Of a DNA stretch of 64,000 nucleotides, positions 8,325 to 17,993 are shown in pieces. A program made the position numbers and the translations under genes. Under the pieces are notes generated by a model, which did not search any database, was not told the DNA's origin, and worked only from the letters and a program-made list of their open reading frames with translations. The stretch is from Salipaludibacillus daqingensis (GTDB lineage Bacteria; Bacillota; Bacilli; Bacillales; Salisediminibacteriaceae): contig NZ_JARZHF010000004.1 in assembly GCF_029891575.1 (NCBI RefSeq), positions 186,001-250,000 of the forward strand. Reading direction: 5' to 3'. Positions within the stretch are counted from its first letter, which is position 1. The number at the start of each line of letters is the position of its first letter.

Positions 8325-9917
8325 TTACCTCTCATACATAATACTGTTATCAACGACTGTTTTTTCCACTTTCACATCTAACCACTCGTCTGGTTCTAAC
8401 TCAAATAAGTCCTCACTAAGAATCGTAAAGTCAGCTTCATAACCTGTGGCAATGATACCTCGTTTGTTCTCCATATTAATGGCTTTAGCACTTCCAATAG
8501 TAAATAATTGCAACGCTTCGTATAGTGATAATTTTTCTTTTTCGCCATATCCTTCATGGCTTTCACTTGGGTTCCGTCTCGTAACCGCTGCATGAATACC
8601 TAAGAGTGGATCGATAGGTTCGATCGGTGCATCCGAACCTCCTGCGCAAATTAACCCGTGACTAAGCATCGTTTTCCAGGCAAATGAATAAGGTAATCTC
8701 GAGTGCCCTAATCGAGATTCTACCCAAGGGAAATCTGAAGCAACAAATCTCGGCTGTATATCTAACACAACAGAAAGTTTCTGTAACCGATCAAGTAAAT
8801 CTTGACGTGTTACTTGTAAGTGGATAAGTCGGTCTCTTTTCCCTTCCCTTACTGGAAATTGCTCGATCGCTGAAATAGCATATTCTAATGCTAAATCTCC
8901 TATCGTATGGATCGCTACTGGCATGTTAAAGTGTCTTGCTTCTTGTACAATAGAAGCTAATTGCTCTTGACTATGAATGGCTACTCCATGAGTTTCTGGA
9001 TCATCACTGTATGCTTCACTTAAGAATGCCGTTCGACCACCTAATGCACCATCTGCAAAAATTTTAATGGAACCTAATTCCACAAAAGGGTCTTTTTCTC
9101 TGATGCTATCCCCTTCCACAAAAATTTCATTTGCTACTTCGTGGTGAACGAGAAGATTCGCTCGAAATTTTTGTTTCTCTCCATCTATGACACGATAAAA
9201 TGCTTCTAATGTTTTCGTAGCGTCTCCATAATAGTTTAAATCTTCGGAGTGAGCTCCTGTGTATCCATGTTTATGAAGATCTTTTAAAGACGTGGCTAAA
9301 GCATTCTCAATATAATTAAAATCATATTCTGGAAGTAAATTTCTAACTAACTCCTGAGCCTGGTCGTGTAAATAACCTGTTGGAATTCCATCATCATCCC
9401 GTTCGATAATGCCACCTGGTGGATCTTCTACCGATGCATCAATATTCGCTAAATTTAGAGCGAAAGAATTTGTTGTCATCGCATGGCGACAAACCCTTGT
9501 TATGATGATAGGGTGATTTACTGATATTTCATCTAAGATATTTCGATCTGGTACTATTTTATTAGGGTAAAGATTTTCATTAAAACCTTCAGCTAATAAC
9601 CATTGTCCATTTGGTATATCTTTCACAGTTTTTAATAATACTTCTTTTAATTCATCAATACTGGTCAGTTCTGATACATCCAATTTCAAAAGCTTTTCAC
9701 CATGACCAATCATATGTAAGTGACTATCTACAAAACCTGGATACATGACTGATCCTTGTAAATTTATTTCCTCGGAAATAGTAATATCAGGCATATTTAT
9801 TATTTCATTATGAGACCCTATTTTAATAACTTTTCCTTTTTCTACATAGATAGCATCATATACATCATTTTCTGTTTGAAGGGTTCTAATTTTCCCTCCA
9901 TACCACAATGTCCCCAT
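8325..9917 (-). CDS. ytcJ: YtcJ-family amidohydrolase
   Basis: A 530-residue metal-dependent hydrolase of the amidohydrolase superfamily, YtcJ branch. The metal-binding HxH is H66/H68 in GFVDSHLHMIGHG; other family blocks are GSIKIFADGALGGRTAFL, AIHTIGDLALEYAI and AGGSDAPIEPIDPL, the last carrying the conserved Asp. The substrate is unknown; related proteins act on N-formyl or cyclic amide compounds. A GAAGGAGGAA ribosome site precedes the ATG. The neighbour relation to NAD kinase is the same as in B. subtilis. Confidence 0.88.
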   Translation of the reverse strand: MGTLWYGGKIRTLQTENDVYDAIYVEKGKVIKIGSHNEIINMPDITISEEINLQGSVMYPGFVDSHLHMIGHGEKLLKLDVSELTSIDELKEVLLKTVKDIPNGQWLLAEGFNENLYPNKIVPDRNILDEISVNHPIIITRVCRHAMTTNSFALNLANIDASVEDPPGGIIERDDDGIPTGYLHDQAQELVRNLLPEYDFNYIENALATSLKDLHKHGYTGAHSEDLNYYGDATKTLEAFYRVIDGEKQKFRANLLVHHEVANEIFVEGDSIREKDPFVELGSIKIFADGALGGRTAFLSEAYSDDPETHGVAIHSQEQLASIVQEARHFNMPVAIHTIGDLALEYAISAIEQFPVREGKRDRLIHLQVTRQDLLDRLQKLSVVLDIQPRFVASDFPWVESRLGHSRLPYSFAWKTMLSHGLICAGGSDAPIEPIDPLLGIHAAVTRRNPSESHEGYGEKEKLSLYEALQLFTIGSAKAINMENKRGIIATGYEADFTILSEDLFELEPDEWLDVKVEKTVVDNSIMYER

Positions 9918-9989
9918 CTCGATATTCCTCCTTCATTCCCTTTCCCAATAACGTTAATCATACAGGGAGTTGGAAAAAAAATCAAAAAG

Positions 9990-10014
9990 AAAAGGACACC
10001 TTATAAAGGTGCCC
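9990..10014 (-). terminator. SASP gene terminator
   Basis: GGGCACCTTTATAAGGTGTCC forms a compact hairpin on the minus strand, followed by TTTTCTTTTT, just downstream of the SASP stop. Confidence 0.85.
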
Positions 10015-10040
10015 AATTAAGCCAGTTATTTTATTCATTA

Positions 10041-10241
10041 TTATTGTCTTCCACTCATTTGTTGTTCAGCCATTTGGACTAATCGCTTCGTAATTTCTCC
10101 TCCAACGGAACCGTTAGACCGAGAAGTAGCATCCGGACCAAGTTGAACACCAAATTCTTGAGCAATCTCGTATTTCATTTGATCTAAAGCTTGCTGTACA
10201 CCAGGGACTACAAGTTGATTTGAACTATTGTTGTTCGCCAT
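10041..10241 (-). CDS. sspA: Small acid-soluble spore protein, alpha/beta type
   Basis: A 66-residue DNA-binding spore protein that coats and protects DNA in the dormant spore and is degraded by the GPR protease at germination. The GPR site lies in YEIAQEFGV, and the C-terminal DNA-binding block contains [20 protein letters not shown]. It lies next to thiI as sspA does in B. subtilis, so I use that symbol, though the paralogue identity is not certain. A GGGAGGTGATAAG ribosome site and a sigma-G-type promoter lie directly upstream. Confidence 0.95.
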   Translation of the reverse strand: MANNNSSNQLVVPGVQQALDQMKYEIAQEFGVQLGPDATSRSNGSVGGEITKRLVQMAEQQMSGRQ

Positions 10242-10265
10242 ATCTTATCACCTCCCTTGTACACA

Positions 10266-10294
10266 TAGAATGTGTTCTTAGAGCGATATCATGC
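10266..10294 (-). promoter_or_regulatory. Sigma-G-type forespore promoter of the SASP gene
   Basis: On the minus strand, GCATG (10294-10290) and CATTCTA (10272-10266) are separated by 17 bases. They fit the sigma-G consensus as I recall it (GHATR, 17-18 bases, CATHHTA) at every position. The -10 box ends 24 bases before the SASP start codon, which agrees with forespore expression of such genes. Confidence 0.75.
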
Positions 10295-10338
10295 ATGACA
10301 AAGTTTGGTAAGGTGATAAGAGTTAACAGTTAGTACAT

Positions 10339-11547
10339 TTAGAATAATGAATCAAACGAGGAGTTATTGTTTTCTTCTTGAGAGATAGTTATCGTTTCAA
10401 TATTACCAACTGCTTGAGAAACCATTTCCTCAATGTTAAAGTAACTTTCATATCTTTTAGCTTTATCTAGATTCGGTTTTGTTTTTGACTCTGCCGGTAA
10501 AAATATCGTACAACAATCTTCATATGGTCGAATAGAAATATCATACGTATCAATTTTATGAGCGTAATCAATGACTTCTAGCTTATCCATTGTAATAAGC
10601 GGTCGAAGAATCGGCAAATTTGTCACTTCGTTGATCGCATACATACTTTCCAATGTTTGACTTGCCACTTGCCCTAAACTCTCTCCATTAACAATTGCTT
10701 TTGCTCCGTTTTTCAATGCAATACTTTCCGATATTCTTAACATAAATCGGCGCATGACAGTCATCTCAAAATTATCTGGTATTTGCTTATGAATAGCTGT
10801 TTGAATATCTGTAAAGGGCACAATATGTAGCTTAATAGTTGCTCCATATTTGGTGAGTACTTTACAGAGATCTTCTACCTTTTGTTTCGCTCGTTCATTT
10901 GTGAAAGGCGGACTGTGAAAGTGTACAGCTTCAATTGTCACGCCTCTTTTTAAAGCAAGATAACCTGCTACCGGGCTATCAATGCCCCCGGATAACATCA
11001 GCATTACTTTACCACTAGTCCCCACAGGCAAGCCGCCAGCACCTTTTATTACTTTACATGTTATATAAGCTGCTTCTTCTCGAATTTCGACTTTAAGGTG
11101 TACGTCAGGTTCATGAACATTAACCGTTACTTGTTCCATACTTTTCAAAATATATCCCCCGACAACTCGGTTCATTTCTTGTGAACCAATTGGGAAGTTT
11201 TTGTTCGTCCTTCTAACCGATACTTTAAACGTTCCTTCCCCAGAAGGGAGTGCATCGTTAATAGCCCACAAGCCAGCCTCACAAATCGATGTCTCGTCAA
11301 GTTCCACTTTTAAAGCTGGGCTAAATGAATAAATTCCAAAAACATCCTTCAGTTGGTCGGATACTTTGGTGACATCTTCTCCATTTAGTTTTATGAACAT
11401 GCGACCGAATGAGCGGTTTGTTTTCACATTAGGAAAAGATTTTAGCGCTCCTCTTATATTTTGTTCAAGTTTTCTCTCAAAAGATGCTCTTTTTTTCCCT
11501 TTTAATGAAAGTTCTGCATACCTAATTAATAAATACTCATAATTCAT
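10339..11547 (-). CDS. thiI: tRNA 4-thiouridine synthase ThiI
   Basis: A 402-residue enzyme that uses persulfide sulfur to make 4-thiouridine at position 8 of tRNA. An N-terminal ferredoxin-like region is followed by a THUMP RNA-binding domain (about residues 61-165) and a PP-loop ATP-pyrophosphatase domain with SGGIDSPVAGY (residues 186-196). There is no C-terminal rhodanese domain, as is usual for Bacillus ThiI, which relies on a dedicated cysteine desulfurase. That partner, nifZ, lies directly upstream; its stop TAA shares one base with the thiI ATG (TAATG), so the two are translationally coupled. Confidence 0.96.
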   Translation of the reverse strand: MNYEYLLIRYAELSLKGKKRASFERKLEQNIRGALKSFPNVKTNRSFGRMFIKLNGEDVTKVSDQLKDVFGIYSFSPALKVELDETSICEAGLWAINDALPSGEGTFKVSVRRTNKNFPIGSQEMNRVVGGYILKSMEQVTVNVHEPDVHLKVEIREEAAYITCKVIKGAGGLPVGTSGKVMLMLSGGIDSPVAGYLALKRGVTIEAVHFHSPPFTNERAKQKVEDLCKVLTKYGATIKLHIVPFTDIQTAIHKQIPDNFEMTVMRRFMLRISESIALKNGAKAIVNGESLGQVASQTLESMYAINEVTNLPILRPLITMDKLEVIDYAHKIDTYDISIRPYEDCCTIFLPAESKTKPNLDKAKRYESYFNIEEMVSQAVGNIETITISQEENNNSSFDSLF

Positions 11548-12683
11548 TATACGTTCACAACCTTTTTCATGTTAGAAACAACTTCTTTAAATACAGTGAC
11601 AAAAAACTCCGCTTCTTCGTCAGTATTATGAAATGATAATGATATACGAACCGCCGATGAAGCTTTTTCTTTACTAAAACCAGAAGAATATAAAACTCTG
11701 CTAGGTGAAAATTGCTTTGATGAACAAGCGGATTTCGTTGATATATATATTTCTTTCTCTGCCAAGGCTTGAACAATGACCTCAGGTTTAATATAAGGGA
11801 TAGACACGTTTAAAATATGTGGTGCACGCTTTGCAGGAGAATTAATATTCACTCCATCTATTTTTTTCAGTTCCGCTTCTATACGTGTTGTTCGCTCTTT
11901 TAATGCTTCAAGTTTATTGCTAGCATCATCAAAAGCCATTCTTAAAGCTTTTGTTAAGGAGACAATTCCTGCTAGATTTTCCGTACCAGGTCTTATCCCA
12001 CTCTCTTGTTGTCCCCCAGAAAAAAGGGCTGTCAATTGAATTCCTTCACGCATAAATAAAACGCCAGTTCCTTTTAAACCGTGAAATTTATGGGCCGAAA
12101 TCGTACATAAGTCAACGTTTGAAAAGTTTAAAGGGACCTTTGTTACTCCTTGGACATGATCAACATGAAATACAATTTTAGGGTAGTTATCAAGTAATTC
12201 ACCTGTTTCTTCTACAGGTTGAATACTTCCTAACTCATTACTCACATGGATCATTGAAACGAGAATCGTATCCGGTTTTATTTCATTTTTTATTTGTTCT
12301 ACACTCACTTGTCCATGTTCATTTGCCTTTACATAACTGACTGAGAACCCTTCATTTTCTAACTCAAGTAATGCTTCATATGTGGAAGAATGCTCCATCG
12401 TGGTCGTAATGATGTGCTTGCCTCGCGATTGAAGTTGACGAGCCGTTCCTTTTACTGCCAAATTATTTCCTTCTGTTCCGCCCGATGTAAAATATATTTC
12501 TTTCTCTTTCACACCTAAAAGAGCAGCTGTTTTATTTCTTGCTTGAGTTAACAACTGTTCAGCTTCTTTTCCTAATGGATGAAGAGAAGAAGGATTGGCA
12601 AAATACGTTCTAGTGACTGATGAGAATGTATCAATTACTTCAGGAAACGGTCGCGTCGTTGCACTATTATCAAAATAAACCAT
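11547..12683 (-). CDS. nifZ: Cysteine desulfurase NifZ (sulfur donor for ThiI)
   Basis: A 378-residue PLP enzyme that removes sulfur from cysteine and passes it on as a persulfide. K199 in ISAHKFHGLKG binds PLP, and C320 in STKSACSSKQ is the active-site cysteine. YFDNSATTRP at the N terminus and GTENLAG are typical of the class. I start it at 12683, where AAAGGAG precedes the ATG; an upstream in-frame start at 12737 has no ribosome site. The one-base overlap with thiI marks it as the dedicated tRNA-thiolation desulfurase rather than the Fe-S cluster enzyme. Confidence 0.95.
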   Translation of the reverse strand: MVYFDNSATTRPFPEVIDTFSSVTRTYFANPSSLHPLGKEAEQLLTQARNKTAALLGVKEKEIYFTSGGTEGNNLAVKGTARQLQSRGKHIITTTMEHSSTYEALLELENEGFSVSYVKANEHGQVSVEQIKNEIKPDTILVSMIHVSNELGSIQPVEETGELLDNYPKIVFHVDHVQGVTKVPLNFSNVDLCTISAHKFHGLKGTGVLFMREGIQLTALFSGGQQESGIRPGTENLAGIVSLTKALRMAFDDASNKLEALKERTTRIEAELKKIDGVNINSPAKRAPHILNVSIPYIKPEVIVQALAEKEIYISTKSACSSKQFSPSRVLYSSGFSKEKASSAVRISLSFHNTDEEAEFFVTVFKEVVSNMKKVVNV

Positions 12684-13152
12684 GTAGAGAACTCCTTTAA
12701 TTTCAAGATAGCTTTTCAACAAATTATAATAACACACTTTCGTGGAATGCTACAGAAATAGTTTTCACTTTCCTTTCTGTTCCATTCCATATAGTTATTC
12801 TCTGTATTGGAGCTCTTCATCATTGGTAGTTATTGATCTTGTCCTATTATAGATGAATCCATTCGTTCATTTCTTATTTTAAAAAATATAATTATCTTTT
12901 TATTTATACTGTTCCAAATCTTTTTATATATGATAAAATAGCGTTCGGTATGAAACTTTGTCTCTTTTGATGTTTGCTTGCATCATTAGTTTAGTGGTAA
13001 ACGTTAAATTGAACTTTCACCCCTTAAATTCGAGTTTTTAATGAATGAATAAACACTAAATTAATCCACAAAACGTAGACAACTTTAATATAACAATAGA
13101 GACTACTTATTTTAAAAGATCATCTAGATAATTCAGACGGAGGTATTTATTT
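12684..13152. other. Intergenic region between nifZ and brnQ
   Basis: This 469-base, AT-rich divergent region carries the promoters of nifZ and brnQ. A TATGAT-type -10 box lies at 12929-12934 on the plus strand without a matching -35 box. I see no coding potential, no clear riboswitch or T-box, and no repeat. Confidence 0.5.
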
Positions 13153-14481
13153 ATGAACAACAAGCAATATTCTTATCGTGACACGTGGATGATTGGTCTG
13201 ATGATGTTTGCTCTTTTTCTAGGGGCTGGTAATTTAATTTTTCCACCAGCATTGGGTCAAGAAGCTGGAACATCTTTCTGGCTAGCGATTACCGGATTCT
13301 TAGTGACTGGAGTTGGACTTCCTGTATTAGCTATGGTCACAATCGCTAAATCAGGGGGGAATTTGCAACAGATTTCCAAACGAGTAGGTGTTATTTTCGG
13401 AATATTTTTTCCTTTAGCCGTTTATTTAGCTATCGGACCATTATTCGGTATACCAAGAACAGGGTCTGTAGCATATGAAATTGGCTTATTGCCTTATTTA
13501 ACTCAGGGGCCTTCTAACTTCTCACTGTTAATCTTCTCAGTTGTTTTTTTCAGTGTTAGTTACTGGCTCAGCTTAAACCCATCTAAATTAGTTTCTAGAA
13601 TTGGTAAAATATTAACTCCTATTTTGGTTGTAGTCCTTGTTGCCCTTACTTTTATGGGAATTCTTAATCCTGTAGGGACAGCACCTGCTCCTACTGGTGA
13701 GTATACTAACCTTGCCTTTTTCAGCGGATTTAAAGAAGGGTATTTTACAATGGATGCCATTGCTGCGCTTGTTTTTGGTATTATTGTCATATCTAGAATG
13801 AAAGAAAGAGGTATTTATAATAGGAAAGAACTTACAAATAAATCGATTCAAGTTGGGTTAATTGCTGGAACAGGGCTAATACTCGTTTATATATCTCTAG
13901 CATACTTAGGCTCAACCAGCGTATCTTTACTTGGTTATCAAGAAAATGGTGGGGCTATTTTAACAGGAATTTCCGAAGAATTACTTGGTATCGTCGGATT
14001 AATGTTACTTTCCATTGTCATTACTATTGCTTGTTTAACTACTGCAATTGGATTGATTTCAGCCTTTGGAGAATATGTTAGTATGACCTTTCCTGTAATC
14101 CCATATAAACTATCCACTGGTGTAGTGGCATTATTTAGCTTTACTATGGCCAACATGGGACTGAACCAGCTTATACAATTCTCCCTACCGATTCTTGTCA
14201 TGATATACCCTATTGCCATCGTTTTAATTATTTTGACTTTATTTGAAGGACTATTCAAAGGTAGAAAAGAAGTTTATGTTGGAGCAGTAATTGGAGCAGC
14301 AATAATTAGTGTTGCTGATGGTTTTGTAGCTGCAGGACTGTTTTTGGAGGCAACATCAGCATTTCTAGCTATTTTTCCTCTTACTGATCAAGGAATTGCT
14401 TGGGTGACACCTGCTTTGATTGGTGGCGCTTTAGGCTATATTTATTCCATGATATTCTACACACGTACGTCAGAAGCTTAA
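13153..14481 (+). CDS. brnQ: Branched-chain amino acid:cation symporter (BrnQ/BraB family)
   Basis: A 442-residue polytopic membrane carrier with about twelve hydrophobic segments, taking up leucine, isoleucine and valine with Na+ or H+. The opening MIGLMMFALFLGAGNLIFPP is the family signature, with IGPLFGIPRTGSVAYEIG following. In B. subtilis the homologue braB also lies beside nifZ and ezrA. A GACGGAGG ribosome site precedes the ATG. Confidence 0.95.
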   Translation: MNNKQYSYRDTWMIGLMMFALFLGAGNLIFPPALGQEAGTSFWLAITGFLVTGVGLPVLAMVTIAKSGGNLQQISKRVGVIFGIFFPLAVYLAIGPLFGIPRTGSVAYEIGLLPYLTQGPSNFSLLIFSVVFFSVSYWLSLNPSKLVSRIGKILTPILVVVLVALTFMGILNPVGTAPAPTGEYTNLAFFSGFKEGYFTMDAIAALVFGIIVISRMKERGIYNRKELTNKSIQVGLIAGTGLILVYISLAYLGSTSVSLLGYQENGGAILTGISEELLGIVGLMLLSIVITIACLTTAIGLISAFGEYVSMTFPVIPYKLSTGVVALFSFTMANMGLNQLIQFSLPILVMIYPIAIVLIILTLFEGLFKGRKEVYVGAVIGAAIISVADGFVAAGLFLEATSAFLAIFPLTDQGIAWVTPALIGGALGYIYSMIFYTRTSEA

Positions 14482-14586
14482 GTTGAATCTCCTAAAGAAG
14501 ACGTTGCTGCGTAATTAAAAGTTTCGGATGCCTATACTATCTCTTTTTTTCACAAAAGCAATGATTATAATTAAACAAACAAAAGC

Positions 14587-14618
14587 AAAGCCTACCGCAA
14601 AAAATAGCGGTAGGCTTT
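14587..14618. terminator. Bidirectional terminator between brnQ and the small acidic membrane protein gene
   Basis: AAAGCCTACCGC and GCGGTAGGCTTT form a perfect 12-bp stem. The 100-base stretch between the brnQ stop and this hairpin contains nothing else recognisable. Confidence 0.85.
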
Positions 14619-14623
14619 ACTTG

Positions 14624-15058
14624 TCATTCATCAAAAATTTCATTAAGAACAACATCAATTGATACGACACCTTCTGTTGCAATATGGTCAAAATCACCGA
14701 GTTGAATCCCACGATTACGAATATTATCTAATGTTAATTTTTGTGAATCCTTTTCATTATTTTCTTTGTCTAAGGAAGCTTCACTGCTAGTAAAATTATC
14801 ATCGTTTAACTCTTCCTCTAGTACCTCAGCTAAATCCCTTGAAGAGTTCGAAACATCACTTTGTTCATCTTCGTCGTTCTCTTGAAAGGAATCTTCTGAA
14901 TTTGTTCCAATATCTTCTTGTTCCATTTCATAACTATCATTATTAGCAATAGAATCTATAGGTTGATCATCTGAACGGAAGAAGGCGAAAAATAACAAAC
15001 CCCAGACAGCTATACAGCTTAACGTTATTGATCCTAGTGCTAGCCAATCTTTTCTCAA
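14624..15058 (-). CDS. Unknown acidic, single-pass membrane protein downstream of ezrA
   Basis: I do not recognise this 144-residue protein. It has one N-terminal membrane segment (about residues 6-27) and then a strongly acidic, Ser/Asn/Glu-rich low-complexity stretch (about 28-105), ending in a short more ordered part (LTLDNIRNRGIQLGDFDHIA, about 109-128, then EGVVSIDVVLNEIF). The start is TTG at 15058 with AAAGGAGG nine bases upstream. It follows ezrA by 43 bases, has the same topology (N-terminal anchor) and shares its transcript, so a division-related role is a reasonable guess only. Confidence 0.75.
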   Translation of the reverse strand: MRKDWLALGSITLSCIAVWGLLFFAFFRSDDQPIDSIANNDSYEMEQEDIGTNSEDSFQENDEDEQSDVSNSSRDLAEVLEEELNDDNFTSSEASLDKENNEKDSQKLTLDNIRNRGIQLGDFDHIATEGVVSIDVVLNEIFDE

Positions 15059-15101
15059 ATTACCCTTCCTCCTTTACAAATGATTGATTTAAATTTTTAT
15101 T

Positions 15102-16808
15102 CTATGACGTATAAGAAATTTGGAAATCTTCTTGTTCTTTGATTTTTTCTAAGGCATTTGGATCGACAATTTCCACTGCCTCAATTCCAAGCTCCAAAGC
15201 TTCTTCGTATAAATAGCTTCGAAAGCGATCTTCCGCTTGTAATAATTTTATATTAACTTGGTCGTGATAACTTCGGTACCGGTTTCCATATTGTATAACT
15301 AGTTCTGCAAGCCTTGCTTGTTCGACAGTATTATCTAAATTCTTTTCCCATTCCTCTACCCGCTTTTTAGCTTTAGCTACTTTTTCATTTACGTCTGGCA
15401 TAGAAATAGGTGTTTGCTTTAAATGATTTGATGCGTTTTTAAGTAAAGACTCCGCATCATCTAACTGGTTAACTAAATTTTGTGGAACCCCTGGAATATT
15501 ATTTTTCCTTAATCTCTTTTGACCTTGTAACAAAATTGCTTTCAAATCACGAATCATTTCCTCTGCTTTTCTTTCATCACTTCGCAGGTGATTCAAGTTT
15601 TCTTTCATATCTCGAACATCATTTTCGACAGTATCTAATTCTCCCATGAAATCTTGGATCATTATTCTTAACGTTGTAAATGATTGTTTCTTTTCTTCCA
15701 ACGCATCTTCGATAACAGAGTACTGATTCGATAGTTCCTTAATTTGTTTTTCAATTTTTAATCGTTGTTTATCGTGCGCTTCATTTAACTGATAATTAAT
15801 TTTAATTGTTTCCGTTTCCGCACTTAGAGCTTGAAATAAATCAGGAAGTTTATCAAGTCTCTCTTTTAAAACCGGCAATTCTTTTTCTACATAATTTCTT
15901 GACAATACTTCGTGCTCTAGTTTTTCATAAATATTATTGATTTCCTGTTCAATGTTTTCTACCGGTTGTTTTGCTTCATCTAATCTCAAATGCTCAACTA
16001 AAGGAACGGATGCAACTGCACGACGTTTCATATCACTAACTTGCCATTTGTATGAGAAGTGATGAATCGGATATCCGTTATCTTCCATTTCAGTTAATCC
16101 ATTTTCTAATTCTTCTAATTGTTTAGGTAAATCTTTCTCCACTTTGACTAAATATTGTGGAATATGATCAATGAGTGATTCGTATTCATCTAATAAATTT
16201 TTTATTGTTAATAATGTTTCTCGAGCTTGAAAATAGTTCCCATCTTCCGTTTGACTATCGAACGTCATGAACATCGTTTGAACATCTTTCAATCTTTGTT
16301 CTAGTGCTGATCCTGCTTGTCCTAATGTACCTCTTTGCATCCATAATTTCTTTTTTGTTTCGTCATATTCATTCTTAACTTTATCTATGTCTTGACGATT
16401 TTGTTCTTCACTATGTATCAATTGTTCGACTTCTTCAACCATGTCTTTCATTTGTTGCTCAACAGCTTCCAGTTCTTCGTCGACAATTTGCACATACTGC
16501 TTCGCTTTTCGAAATCGATATCTATTTGCCATCTCTTCAATATCAAAAAGTCTTTCTTCCATGTTTGGCAATTGGACGGTTACGATGTCGTCCCATTCTT
16601 CTCGCCATTGTTCGAAACGCTCTTCTGTTTCTCCAAGCATTTTTAATCCCTTTATTTTAGCAAGTTCTTCTGTGATCGGTTTGTTCATGAGAAGGACTTT
16701 TTTATTCTCCAAGCGATCTACTTCTTTATAAATTCTTTTCCTTGACAATGCCCCATAAATGATAATAAACAGGAACAGAAGGATAGAAGCATATATGGCA
16801 TATAACAT
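15102..16808 (-). CDS. ezrA: Septation ring formation regulator EzrA
   Basis: A 568-residue protein with one N-terminal membrane segment (about residues 2-21) and a long coiled-coil cytoplasmic part rich in Leu/Glu/Lys, the hallmark of EzrA. EzrA binds FtsZ, prevents extra Z-rings near the poles, and links the divisome to PBP1. Length matches the usual 560-570 residues. GAGGAGGCC precedes the ATG. The downstream gene for an acidic membrane protein is probably co-transcribed. Confidence 0.95.
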   Translation of the reverse strand: MLYAIYASILLFLFIIIYGALSRKRIYKEVDRLENKKVLLMNKPITEELAKIKGLKMLGETEERFEQWREEWDDIVTVQLPNMEERLFDIEEMANRYRFRKAKQYVQIVDEELEAVEQQMKDMVEEVEQLIHSEEQNRQDIDKVKNEYDETKKKLWMQRGTLGQAGSALEQRLKDVQTMFMTFDSQTEDGNYFQARETLLTIKNLLDEYESLIDHIPQYLVKVEKDLPKQLEELENGLTEMEDNGYPIHHFSYKWQVSDMKRRAVASVPLVEHLRLDEAKQPVENIEQEINNIYEKLEHEVLSRNYVEKELPVLKERLDKLPDLFQALSAETETIKINYQLNEAHDKQRLKIEKQIKELSNQYSVIEDALEEKKQSFTTLRIMIQDFMGELDTVENDVRDMKENLNHLRSDERKAEEMIRDLKAILLQGQKRLRKNNIPGVPQNLVNQLDDAESLLKNASNHLKQTPISMPDVNEKVAKAKKRVEEWEKNLDNTVEQARLAELVIQYGNRYRSYHDQVNIKLLQAEDRFRSYLYEEALELGIEAVEIVDPNALEKIKEQEDFQISYTS

Positions 16809-17135
16809 GATGAGGCCTCCTCTACCAACATTAGTTTTAGTACTAAATTTTAAAATTCATATGATATAATAAAGCGAATTTCCTTTGTAAAAAAGAATAA
16901 CAATAGAAATATAGCTTTATTAGTAATCAATGTATTATGTATAATGATGACAAATGTTTTTTTACAATGAAGTCTAGCTATAAAGTCCCTTTGAATGTCT
17001 TACTAATATATAACAATTTATTACAAATTTCGTCGAAGTTGATAAGAATATCCCTTTCTATCATATCATGGAAATGTCACTTTTGGTCATATTTATTCAT
17101 GATTTTTTATAGACAAATCGAAAGGAGTGCTTCCA
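16809..17135. other. Divergent intergenic region between ezrA and hisJ
   Basis: About 327 AT-rich bases hold the promoters of the two divergent genes; a TATAAT-like box lies near 16863-16871. No gene, repeat or structured RNA was recognised. Confidence 0.5.
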
Positions 17136-17939
17136 TTGATCAATCATGACAATCATATTCATACCCCCTTCTGTCCTCATGGGTCAGAAGATGCAATAAT
17201 TAACTATATTGAACGTGCATTGAAGCTAGGGTTAACTAACATCTCTTTTACAGAACATGCTCCATTACCAAAAGGATTTATTGATACTGTTCCTGGGAAA
17301 GACAGTGCCATGACCTATGAATCATTAGCGTCATACCTCGCATCCTGTTTGGAAGTCAAAAAACATTACTCTGATCGTATTAACATTAATATCGGCTTGG
17401 AAGTAGATTATATTGAAGGCTTTGAAAAGGAAACGACAGATTTTTTAAATGAATGGGGGCCACATTTAGATGACAGCATCTTATCCGTTCATTTTCTACA
17501 ATATGTACAAGGCAAATATATTTGCCTCGATTATGGAGTAACTACATTTGAAGAATTGGTAACGAAATGCGGATCTCTTAAAAATGTGTATCAGCTATAT
17601 TATGATACACTCCTTAAATCCATTAGTTATTCCCTTGGACAATATACTCCTAAACGAGTTGGTCACATTAGTCTTGTTCGTAAATTTCAACAACTTTTCC
17701 CGAGAACATTTGATGATAGTTCTTTTCTTGAGGAAACAATTCAAACCATGGTTAGACATAATAAAACATTAGACGTAAATGCTGCTGGCTTATTTAAAGA
17801 ACATTGCCAAGAAGTGTACCCTCCCATTTCATGGATAAAAAGAGCGAAGCAATTGAATGTTCCTCTAGTCTATGGATCAGATGCCCATGCTGCTCATCAA
17901 GTAGGTCAAGCTCGAGATTCTTTAATAAACTTATTCTAG
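17136..17939 (+). CDS. hisJ: Histidinol-phosphatase (PHP family)
   Basis: A 267-residue PHP-fold phosphatase catalysing the histidinol phosphate dephosphorylation step of histidine synthesis. Metal-binding motifs are HDNHIHTPFCPHG near the N terminus, SFTEHAPLP, and VYGSDAHAAHQVG near the C terminus. I place the start at the TTG at 17136, eight bases after AAAGGAG; the in-frame GTG at 17127 lies inside that ribosome site. The gene stands alone, away from the his operon, as in B. subtilis. Confidence 0.93.
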   Translation: MINHDNHIHTPFCPHGSEDAIINYIERALKLGLTNISFTEHAPLPKGFIDTVPGKDSAMTYESLASYLASCLEVKKHYSDRININIGLEVDYIEGFEKETTDFLNEWGPHLDDSILSVHFLQYVQGKYICLDYGVTTFEELVTKCGSLKNVYQLYYDTLLKSISYSLGQYTPKRVGHISLVRKFQQLFPRTFDDSSFLEETIQTMVRHNKTLDVNAAGLFKEHCQEVYPPISWIKRAKQLNVPLVYGSDAHAAHQVGQARDSLINLF

Positions 17940-17993
17940 ATGAACACTTTGTAAAAAAGGTTGAAAATGAAGAATGACGATATCATCCATTCT

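Noticed and set aside
10244-10320. Perfect inverted repeat CTTATCACCT...AGGTGATAAG around the SASP promoter
   Set aside because: One arm is simply the SASP ribosome site; the other lies upstream of the expected transcript start, so no hairpin would form in the mRNA. Probably coincidence.
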